A stretch of DNA of 5,031 bases from Rhizobiaceae bacterium (GTDB lineage: Bacteria > Pseudomonadota > Alphaproteobacteria > Rhizobiales > Rhizobiaceae). Below the pieces are notes generated by a model, which did not search any database, was not told where the DNA came from, and was given only the letters and a program-made list of their open reading frames with translations. The position numbers and the translations under genes are program-made. The first letter of the stretch is position 1. Each line of letters begins with the position of its first letter. Shown one piece after another: positions 1 through 5,031 of this stretch. The stretch lies in NCBI GenBank assembly GCA_913776675.1, contig CAJYRE010000143.1, positions 1 through 5,031 of the forward strand. The letters run 5' to 3'.

Positions 1-693
1 CGTCGATCGACTATCCGCCATCATAATCTGCTCGGAGCCCAATCGTCGCTTATATTCTTCCATCGCCACCTGATAGCCCGGCAAAGGCCTGCCATCGGCG
101 GGTATGTGCAAGGTTTTCCCATCCGGGAACAGTCGCACCAGTTCGTCTCGCGGCATGCGCGGCCAGGAGCGAACGCCAGCCACATCCATATGCACAAAGG
201 GCGAACCGGAATTGGGGTAATAACCAACGCCACCGGCCTGCATTTTCATGCCGATGTCACGCAGCGTCTTCAGTGGCGTTCCGGGAATGAAAAAGTCCAT
301 CGCCGTGCCATGCATATGCTGGCTTTCCTTGGCCACCCCGCGCGAACGCGACCGTAGCATGGCGTTGGTTTGCGGCGAGCGGTAGCCCGACACGACATTG
401 ATATATCCGCTGGCACCAGCCTTGTTGTAGACCGACCAGACAAGATCAAACAGGCGCGGGTCCATCTTGGTGGACTCATTGCGACGCCAGTCACGCAGAA
501 TGTAATTGAGCTGTTGCAGGCCTTTGGGATCATACCGGCCATTGCGCTTGAAAACGATGTCCTGCCGTTCGCCTGTATGAACGAAGTAGATTTTCAGGGA
601 GCGGGTTTCGGCCGATGCCGATTGCGTGCTGGCAAACAGACCGGCAAACGACACGAACAGAAGAAGGAATGCCGTCAGGACGATCCTGGACAT
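1..693 (-). CDS. DUF882 / YcbK-like M15-type zinc peptidase, exported (3' end cut by window)
   Basis: This is the first 231 codons of a protein whose C-terminus lies beyond the left edge. Residues 1-28 look like a Sec signal peptide: a short basic start (MSR), a hydrophobic run at about 4-20, and an A-S-A cleavage site after A28. The mature part matches the DUF882 (YcbK-like, peptidase M15_2) family. It has SGYRSPQTN at 102-110, the M15 zinc motif SxHxxGxAxD at 124-133 (H126, D133), and a second metal-ligand candidate H168 in FVHMD. Family knowledge suggests a periplasmic or envelope peptidase acting on peptidoglycan peptides, but for DUF882 the activity is inferred from the fold. ATG 693 puts the signal peptide directly at the N-terminus. 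It has only a very close AGG in front, and an in-frame GTG at 708 (adding MLWAG) cannot be excluded. The gene is separated from its neighbour by about 620 bp and seems to have its own promoter. Confidence 0.88.
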   Translation of the reverse strand, partial: MSRIVLTAFLLLFVSFAGLFASTQSASAETRSLKIYFVHTGERQDIVFKRNGRYDPKGLQQLNYILRDWRRNESTKMDPRLFDLVWSVYNKAGASGYINVVSGYRSPQTNAMLRSRSRGVAKESQHMHGTAMDFFIPGTPLKTLRDIGMKMQAGGVGYYPNSGSPFVHMDVAGVRSWPRMPRDELVRLFPDGKTLHIPADGRPLPGYQVAMEEYKRRLGSEQIMMADSRST

Positions 694-1016
694 ACCTGCC
701 CATAGCACAGCCAGACGGTCAAACCGCCCACCCTGCCCGATGGGCGATACAAATGCACCAGATACCTGCAAAATCAGTCCCCGTCAGAAACTTCGTCATC
801 ACTACATTATCACATGCCTGTGAAATGCGGTCGTCGCATGGCAAAAAAACAACAGCAACAAAATTGATTCATATATGGTGAACCAATTCATAACAAGCCA
901 TTGACATCCAGTAATCAATCATCCTTACCCGGGGGTTAACAATTTGCGGAATACGCGCTCGTAAATCGCAATAAATCGTTCAAGCAACCACCCATGACCC
1001 CGCATTTGCGGAGGCT
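694..1016. other. Intergenic region upstream of the DUF882 gene; no gene seen
   Basis: I see no supportable coding sequence in these 323 bases. The short open frames on the plus strand lack ribosome binding sites and recognisable protein sequence. The stretch should hold the minus-strand promoter of the DUF882 gene. One weak candidate is TTGTTA (minus, 896-891), 17 nt, then TATGAA (873-868). Another is an extended -10-like TGTGATAAT (minus, about 814-806). The clearest structure is the dyad at 862-888, listed separately. A nonamer ATTTGCGGA occurs twice on the plus strand (942-950 and 1004-1012), and CCGC/GCGG forms a tiny hairpin at 1000-1011. A plus-strand TTGACA at 901-906 has no good -10 and no gene downstream. 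Confidence 0.6.
862..888. promoter_or_regulatory. Operator-like dyad upstream of the DUF882 gene
   Basis: The sequence AATTGATTCA-N7-TGAACCAATT forms an inverted repeat with 10-bp arms and one mismatch. The 27-bp size and short spacer suit a dimeric helix-turn-helix regulator. It lies about 170 bp upstream of the ATG at 693 and overlaps a weak minus-strand promoter candidate (TTGTTA-N17-TATGAA, 896-868). That would be a repression-compatible position. No regulator gene is adjacent, so the protein that binds is unknown. The dyad is seen in the sequence; its function is inference. Confidence 0.35.
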
Positions 1017-1121
1017 TTACAGCGCCTCTCACCATATATGGCGCACAAAGGTTCGCTGTAACACTTTTAATCTGCTGCATCATTCCTTAAATCGATTCCG
1101 ATTTAAGGAATGATGCAGTAG
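1017..1121 (+). repeat. Two-palindrome intergenic repeat, copy 1 (RIME-like)
   Basis: The element is built of two palindromes. The first has outer arms TTACAGCG (1017-1024) and CGCTGTAA (1054-1061). Alternative inner pairings are GCGCC (1022-1026) with GGCGC (1040-1044), and the self-complementary CCATATATGG (1032-1041). After a linker (ACACTTTTAATCTG region) the second palindrome has perfect 20-bp arms at 1075-1094 and 1099-1118 around the loop ATTC. It extends to 1072-1121 with a single G/T mismatch. A diverged copy with the same linker lies at about 3211-3330. Size and two-palindrome layout resemble the Rhizobium-specific intergenic mosaic elements (RIME1). That link is from memory and needs a sequence comparison. 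There is no T-tract immediately after either arm, so it is not a standard terminator. Confidence 0.75.
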
Positions 1122-1254
1122 TCTATTTTCGCGGACAAAATTGCCTAACTGGGCCATTCTGTCAACCGCAGCGGCCTTCTGTCGCAGGGACTATCCCGGA
1201 CATTCTCAGCAACATCAAAAGAGAATCACCGAGCTTCCTCTGATGGTCCATAAC

Positions 1255-1289
1255 AAAAAGATGCGCACCCCAACTTGGAAGCGCGCATC
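1255..1289 (-). terminator. Rho-independent terminator of the response regulator gene
   Basis: Read on the minus strand, GATGCGC (1289-1283) pairs perfectly with GCGCATC (1266-1260). Further partial pairing inside the 16-nt interval (TTCCAA against TTGGGG, with wobbles) lengthens the stem. Five T residues (1259-1255) follow directly. It begins 24 nt after the regulator's stop codon, which is the expected place, and indicates that the regulator transcript ends here and does not run into the DUF882 gene. Confidence 0.8.
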
Positions 1290-1312
1290 AAAGAGGCAAT
1301 CGGCAATATCAA

Positions 1313-2863
1313 TCAGGCCGCATTCTTTTGTGGATCATCGGGATCAATCCCGTAATCCTTGAGTTTGCGATAGAGCGTGGAGCGACCAATTCCAAGCTTG
1401 CGCGCCACCTGACTCATCTGTCCACGGTAGAATTTCAACGCAAACCGGATCAGTTCCTCTTCAATTTCAGCCAGCCGGCGCACATCGCCGCTGTCATCCA
1501 CGCTGACAATGATGTTATCGCCTGCGGGTGCATGGCGCTCCTCCGAGCGTGGGGCGGGCAAACGGTCAATAAAGGCCAGTTCCGGCCGCTCCTGCTGCCG
1601 CTGGGCAGTATTGGCCTCTGCCAAGGTATCCGACAGGCCAGAAACGCCAGACCAGAATTTATCCTGCGACAAACCGCCGGGAATTTGTGCCAGAATCTGC
1701 GGGAAGTCTTTTTCCGTCAGCTCTGTGCCTTCCGCCAGAATAATGGCGCGATAGATAGCATTTTCCAACTGACGGATATTGCCCGGCCAGTCAAACGCCG
1801 TCAGCAAGGCCAGAGCGCCAGCCCCCAGCGTCATGGGCCGCGTCAGACGCTGCTCAGCAGAAAAGCGCTCGACGAAAGCACGTGCCAGGAAGGGAACATC
1901 CTCCTTGCGGCGGCGCAAGGCTGGAATGGTGATGGGGAACACATTGAGGCGATAATAGAGATCTTCGCGGAAACGTCCGGCCTTGACCTCGGCAATCAGA
2001 TCCTTGTTGGTAGCCGAAATCAGCCGCACATTGACCTTCTGCGGGCGGGCAGCGCCCATGACTTCAATCTCACCATCCTGCACGGCGCGCAACAGTTTGA
2101 CCTGCGCCTCCAGCGGCAGCTCACCGATCTCATCGAGAAACAGCGTACCGCCATCGGCCTCGATAAATTTGCCCACATGCCGTTCTGTGGCTCCGGGGAA
2201 CGCGCCTTTTTCGTGGCCGAACAGGATGCTTTCCACCATATTGGCCGGAATGGCCCCACAATTGACCGTCACAAACGGACGGGCACTGCGATCGCTGGCG
2301 GACTGAATGGCGCGCGCCACCATTTCCTTACCAACGCCCGATTCCCCTTCCAGCACCACAGGAATGTTCGATTGGGCTGCACGACGTGACAGATCAATCA
2401 CGCGCGTCATGGCAGGGCTTGCCGAAATAATATCGCTGAAATGCACGGAACCGGAACGGGAACGACGGATCGGCCGTACTCTCGCCTCTCCCTGCTCCAC
2501 TTTCAGCGCGTTGGACACAGCCGCCACAATACGTTCCGGCGTCACCGGCTTGACCACAAAATCGAAGGCACCGGCGCGCATGGCCTGCACCACCGTATCA
2601 ATGCCGCCCTGCCCGGTCTGAACAATCACCGGCACATCCGCTTCCTGCCCGCCAATGGCAATGAGAAAATCCAGACCCGACATGCCAGGCATCATCAAAT
2701 CCAGCAGCACAACGGAAATGTCCGCCTGATGGCGGCGGAAATACGCCAGTCCCGCTTCACCGTCTTCCGCCAGATGGGCCACATGACCCTGACTTTCCAC
2801 AGCGGCCTTCAATAGACGACGTTGAACTGGATCATCATCGACAACAAGAATTTGAGCGGTCAA
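1313..2863 (-). CDS. NtrC-type sigma-54-dependent response regulator (receiver, AAA+, Fis HTH)
   Basis: This encodes 516 residues from the TTG start at 2863. Residues 1-120 are a CheY-like receiver: acidic pocket D9-D11, phospho-acceptor D55 in [11 protein letters not shown]83 and K105. Residues about 143-395 are an AAA+ sigma-54 activator domain: Walker A GESGVGKE (173-180), Walker B TLFLDE (240-245), the arginine-rich [13 protein letters not shown] (298-310), and sensor [12 protein letters not shown] (359-368). A linker of about 65 residues leads to a C-terminal Fis-type helix-turn-helix (about 483-506, [14 protein letters not shown]). Family knowledge says such proteins remodel sigma-54 RNA polymerase after phosphorylation. 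The GAFTGA loop reads GAFPGA (220-225), a proline at the key position. No kinase gene is beside it, so partner and targets are unknown. It resembles orphan regulators of Rhizobiaceae, and I see no reason to call it NtrC or NtrX. An open frame continues to ATG 2920, but the added 19 residues look like leader and the RBS favours TTG. Confidence 0.93.
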   Translation of the reverse strand: MTAQILVVDDDPVQRRLLKAAVESQGHVAHLAEDGEAGLAYFRRHQADISVVLLDLMMPGMSGLDFLIAIGGQEADVPVIVQTGQGGIDTVVQAMRAGAFDFVVKPVTPERIVAAVSNALKVEQGEARVRPIRRSRSGSVHFSDIISASPAMTRVIDLSRRAAQSNIPVVLEGESGVGKEMVARAIQSASDRSARPFVTVNCGAIPANMVESILFGHEKGAFPGATERHVGKFIEADGGTLFLDEIGELPLEAQVKLLRAVQDGEIEVMGAARPQKVNVRLISATNKDLIAEVKAGRFREDLYYRLNVFPITIPALRRRKEDVPFLARAFVERFSAEQRLTRPMTLGAGALALLTAFDWPGNIRQLENAIYRAIILAEGTELTEKDFPQILAQIPGGLSQDKFWSGVSGLSDTLAEANTAQRQQERPELAFIDRLPAPRSEERHAPAGDNIIVSVDDSGDVRRLAEIEEELIRFALKFYRGQMSQVARKLGIGRSTLYRKLKDYGIDPDDPQKNAA

Positions 2864-2869
2864 TTTGAG

Positions 2870-2874
2870 CTCCC
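2870..2874 (-). promoter_or_regulatory. Ribosome binding site that sets the TTG start of the regulator
   Basis: On the minus strand GGGAG stands 6 nt before TTG 2863. Translation from that TTG gives [11 protein letters not shown], exactly where a receiver domain begins. The more distal ATG at 2920 would add 19 residues (MWSNVLTGARRH...) that do not look like receiver sequence. Confidence 0.75.
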
Positions 2875-3210
2875 AGGGGTCTCTATGGCGTCTGGCGCCG
2901 GTTAACACATTCGACCACACACGTGGCCTTCAACTGACACAAGGCGGAACAACACAGAAACCGCCTCAACTGTGAGCCGCAAACATCCACCATAGACGCA
3001 ACACGCAGTGGATGCATTGGCAGCTCGATGTATCGTAAAATGCCACAGAGTCTTAAAAAACAGATTGGAACTTTTGTTAGGATTTTACCAATAGGCCATC
3101 AATTTGTCCGCTTCGATACAGTTGCGCGCAAAAAAACGCACAAATCACAGAAAAGAGTCAGTTATGGCACAACCCAATCAAACGGCGTTATGATTATGTC
3201 GAAGATCGAC
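2875..3210. other. Regulator/pepF divergent intergenic region, regulator side; no gene seen
   Basis: No supportable gene is present. The 68-codon plus-strand frame at 3028-3234 has no ribosome binding site and a low-complexity, basic translation. The regulator-proximal part (2942-3014) carries three short dyads, listed separately. The part from about 3040 to 3190 is AT-richer, with a perfect 10-bp palindrome TTGCGCGCAA at 3122-3131 next to an A-tract. I searched for a -24/-12 sigma-54 promoter. TGGCAC at about 3165 lacks the downstream TTGC, so none is called. Confidence 0.55.
2942..3014. promoter_or_regulatory. Cluster of short dyads upstream of the response regulator
   Basis: Three perfect inverted repeats lie 79-151 bp upstream of the TTG start: AGGCGG-N13-CCGCCT (2942-2966), CACAG-N12-CTGTG (2953-2974), overlapping the first, and CATCCAC-N17-GTGGATG (2984-3014). 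They could be alternative hairpins in the regulator's leader RNA or binding sites for a dimeric regulator, possibly the regulator itself. The repeats are visible, but short arms like these also arise by chance, so the functional reading is weak. Confidence 0.3.
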
Positions 3211-3330
3211 ACAGCGTGCAACTCTGCTCAATAAAGCACCCAAATATCGCCACAAGGCTGTAACACCTTCAATCTCCTGCATCATTTTCTTCTTCAATCG
3301 ATCCCGATTCAAGGAAGGATGTGGTGAGAG
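3211..3330 (+). repeat. Two-palindrome intergenic repeat, copy 2 (degenerate)
   Basis: The core 3257-3321 aligns with copy 1 in the same orientation. Both share GCTGTAACAC, a following YTTYAATCT, CTGCATCATT, then AATCGAT and CCGATT with AAGGAA. Copy 2 carries about 4 extra bases in the left arm of the second palindrome (TTCTTCTTCA against CCTTAA), so its stem is broken by mismatches and wobbles. The inner 5 bp around loop ATCC are still perfect (3296-3300 with 3305-3309). The first palindrome is reduced to ACAGC (3211-3215) and GCTGT (3257-3261). The right end lies about 110 bp before the pepF start codon, so it is probably in or just before the pepF leader. The left boundary is uncertain. 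Confidence 0.6.
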
Positions 3331-3351
3331 TGAGTATTGCCCGTAGCCTCA

Positions 3352-3367
3352 CCCGTGCTATGACGGG
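3352..3367 (+). repeat. Small hairpin in the pepF upstream region
   Basis: CCCGT (3352-3356) and ACGGG (3363-3367) form a perfect 5-bp stem with a 6-nt loop. GCCCGT also occurs at 3339-3344, offering an alternative partner. An AT-rich TATATTAT (3372-3379) follows and could be a -10 region, but no good -35 is spaced to it. Function is unknown. Confidence 0.25.
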
Positions 3368-3426
3368 CATGTATATTATGAAGAGTGGAAGCAGCCAGCC
3401 ATTCAAAAAAAGGCTGCCCGTGAAAG

Positions 3427-3431
3427 AAGGA
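3427..3431 (+). promoter_or_regulatory. Ribosome binding site of pepF
   Basis: AAGGA, inside a purine-rich GAAAGAAGGA, stands 7 nt before ATG 3439. An in-frame TGA at 3421 lies just upstream and no other start codon falls between, which fixes the pepF start. Confidence 0.85.
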
Positions 3432-3438
3432 CTGCATC

Positions 3439-5031
3439 ATGCGTTTCATTGCTCATCACGTCGCCTGCCATTCTGCGCCGCAAGGTGCCGGAGCGCAAGA
3501 CGCGCAGGCAAAGCTTGGCACGCTTCCAGAATGGCGGCTGGAGGATCTTTATCCCGGCCCGGACTCGGATGCCTTCAAGGCCGATCTGGCCAAAGCGCAA
3601 GACATGAGTCTGGCCTTTGAAACCAAATGGAAAGGCCGCCTGGAAAAAGCGGCTGGCAACAATGGTGATGCAGGCCTTGGCGCTGCCTTGAAAGATTTTG
3701 AACAGCTTGAGGATTTGCTGGGCAAACTCGGCTCTTATGCAGGCCTCTATTATTATAAAGACATGACCAATCCGGCCAGCGGCAAGTTTTTTGGCGATGT
3801 GCAGGCCAAGCTGACCGATCTGGGGGCGCATCTTTTGTTTTTCACGCTGGAACTCAACCGGCTGGAAGACAGCGTGATTGATGCCGCCATTGCCCGTGAT
3901 GCAGCCACAGCCCATTACAAGCCATGGCTGGTGGATCTGCGGCAGGACAAGCCGCATCAACTGGATGACAAGATCGAGCAATTGTTTCTGGAAAAGTCCC
4001 AGACGGGGGCTGTGGCTTTCAATCGCCTGTTTGATGAAACACTGGCCAGCCTGAAATTTGACGTGGATGGTCAAAACCAGACGCTGGAGCCGACCTTGAA
4101 CATGTTGCAGGATGCCAACCCTGCCACCCGCCAGAAGGCGGCGGAAGCGCTCTCCAAAACCTTCAAGGACAATATCCGTATTTTTGTGCTGGTCACCAAC
4201 ACGCTGGCGAAAGACAAGGAAATTTCTGATCGCTGGCGCGGCTTTGATGATATTGCCGATAGCCGCCACCTGTCCAACCGGGTTGAGCGTCCGGTGGTGG
4301 ATGCGCTGGCAGCCGCCGTCAAGGACGCCTATCCGCGCCTGTCGCATCGTTACTATGGGATGAAGGCCAAATGGCTGGGCATGGACACAATGAATTTCTG
4401 GGATCGCAACGCGCCCCTGCCGGAAAGCTCTGACCGCCTGATCACCTGGAATGAGGCGAAGGACACCGTTCTTTCCGCTTACGGCAATTGTGCGCCCGAT
4501 ATGGCCGAGAGTGCCGCCCGCTTCTTTGATGGTGGCTGGATTGATGCCCCTGCCCGCCCCGGCAAGGCTCCGGGTGCCTTTGCTCACCCCACCGTGCCGT
4601 CGGCTCATCCTTATGTTCTGGTCAATTATCTGGGCCGTCCCCGCGATGTCATGACACTGGCCCATGAACTGGGCCATGGCGTGCATCAGGTTCTGGCTGG
4701 GGATCAAGGCGCGTTGATGTGCCAGACGCCGCTGACTTTGGCCGAAACAGCATCCGTGTTTGGCGAAATGCTGACCTTCCGCGCTCTGCTGGACAAGACC
4801 AATGACGCGCGCGAACGCAAGGCGATGCTGGCGCAAAAGGTGGAGGACATGATCAACACCGTGGTTCGCCAGATTGCCTTCTATGATTTTGAGCGCAAGC
4901 TGCACACAGCCCGCAAAGACGGCGAGCTGACAGCCGAAAAAATCGGTGAGCTGTGGCTTTCGGTACAGGGCGAGAGCCTTGGCCCGGCCATCAAAATTTC
5001 CGAGGGCTATGAAACATGGTGGGCCTATATT
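3439..5031 (+). CDS. pepF: Oligoendopeptidase F, M3 family zinc metallopeptidase (3' end cut by window)
   Basis: This is the first 531 residues of a protein that runs off the right edge; PepF proteins are usually about 600 residues, so most of it is present. PepF is a cytoplasmic M3B zinc peptidase that cleaves oligopeptides. The catalytic motif is HELGH at 409-413 (zinc ligands H409 and H413, general base E410), with E436 in LAETAS as the likely third ligand. The N-terminal part (about 27-260, beginning GTLPEWRLEDLYP) is the helical region typical of PepF. The segment FAHPTVPSAHPYVLVNY (381-397) precedes the active site, and SEGYETWWAYI (521-531) near the edge is the start of the substrate-contact region. 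There is no signal peptide. Start and RBS are unambiguous. It is divergent from the response regulator. No frameshift or missing catalytic residue is seen. Confidence 0.95.
   Translation, partial: MRFIAHHVACHSAPQGAGAQDAQAKLGTLPEWRLEDLYPGPDSDAFKADLAKAQDMSLAFETKWKGRLEKAAGNNGDAGLGAALKDFEQLEDLLGKLGSYAGLYYYKDMTNPASGKFFGDVQAKLTDLGAHLLFFTLELNRLEDSVIDAAIARDAATAHYKPWLVDLRQDKPHQLDDKIEQLFLEKSQTGAVAFNRLFDETLASLKFDVDGQNQTLEPTLNMLQDANPATRQKAAEALSKTFKDNIRIFVLVTNTLAKDKEISDRWRGFDDIADSRHLSNRVERPVVDALAAAVKDAYPRLSHRYYGMKAKWLGMDTMNFWDRNAPLPESSDRLITWNEAKDTVLSAYGNCAPDMAESAARFFDGGWIDAPARPGKAPGAFAHPTVPSAHPYVLVNYLGRPRDVMTLAHELGHGVHQVLAGDQGALMCQTPLTLAETASVFGEMLTFRALLDKTNDARERKAMLAQKVEDMINTVVRQIAFYDFERKLHTARKDGELTAEKIGELWLSVQGESLGPAIKISEGYETWWAYI

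Noticed and set aside
901..930. TTGACA -35 box on the plus strand
   Set aside because: There is no acceptable -10 hexamer at 16-18 nt and no plus-strand gene downstream before the convergent terminator region.
1075..1118. Perfect hairpin as an intrinsic terminator
   Set aside because: No T-tract directly follows either arm in either direction, the stem is AT-rich, and the regulator already has a better terminator at 1255-1289. The related copy at about 3211-3330 marks it as a repeat.
1328..2389. 353-codon open frame on the plus strand
   Set aside because: It is antisense to the AAA+ and Fis parts of the response regulator. The translation has no family resemblance, and the opposite strand carries all the expected motifs.
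2899..2906. GTTAAC half-sites (also near 936-941) as CtrA binding sites
   Set aside because: Only single half-sites are present. The paired TTAA-N7-TTAA arrangement is absent, so cell-cycle control cannot be supported.
3164..3180. Possible sigma-54 promoter starting TGGCAC before pepF
   Set aside because: The required GC of the -12 element (TTGC) is missing at the correct spacing.
3321..3620. 99-codon plus-strand open frame overlapping the start of pepF
   Set aside because: It runs through the repeat and leader and then pepF in another frame. It has no ribosome binding site and no protein resemblance.
3403..4905. 500-codon open frame on the minus strand
   Set aside because: It lies antisense to pepF, which has a clear ribosome binding site, PepF sequence throughout and the HELGH motif. 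The minus translation has no recognisable domain and is rich in H, Q, R and G, as expected from the reverse complement of a coding sequence.

Overview
The window reads as an ordinary chromosomal stretch of an alphaproteobacterium, most likely a member of the Rhizobiaceae (Agrobacterium/Allorhizobium/Rhizobium type). This rests on the gene content (a DUF882/M15-type exported peptidase-like protein, a sigma-54-type response regulator and a PepF-type M3 oligopeptidase), moderate GC content, and an intergenic two-palindrome repeat that resembles the RIME-type mosaic elements described in rhizobia. The assignment comes from recognising the sequence, not from a database search.

Layout. Positions 1-693 (minus strand, cut by the left edge) encode a secreted or periplasmic DUF882/YcbK-like protein with an M15-type zinc-peptidase motif. 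Positions 694-1312 are non-coding. They hold the upstream region of that gene with an operator-like dyad (862-888), a two-palindrome repeat of about 105 bp (1017-1121), and a convincing intrinsic terminator (1255-1289) for the next gene. Positions 1313-2863 (minus) encode a complete NtrC-type response regulator: receiver, AAA+ and Fis-type helix-turn-helix. It very probably starts at a TTG codon with a good ribosome binding site. Positions 2875-3438 form the divergent intergenic region between the regulator and pepF. It contains several short dyads near the regulator and a degenerate second copy of the repeat (about 3211-3330). Positions 3439-5031 (plus, cut by the right edge) encode the first 531 residues of an M3-family oligoendopeptidase F with an intact HExxH site.

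How the genes relate. Nothing in the sequence ties the three genes into one pathway. The regulator is monocistronic within the window (own terminator, divergent from pepF) and has no sensor kinase beside it, so it is an orphan here. The exported M15-like protein would act on cell-wall peptides in the envelope, and PepF would degrade oligopeptides in the cytoplasm.

I did not find a convincing new biological system. The best leads are a threonine-to-proline change in the regulator's otherwise near-invariant GAFTGA sigma-54-contact loop, and the pair of related palindromic repeats in the same orientation on either side of the regulator. Two very long open frames, antisense to pepF (3403-4905) and antisense to the regulator (1328-2389), are shadows of the real genes.
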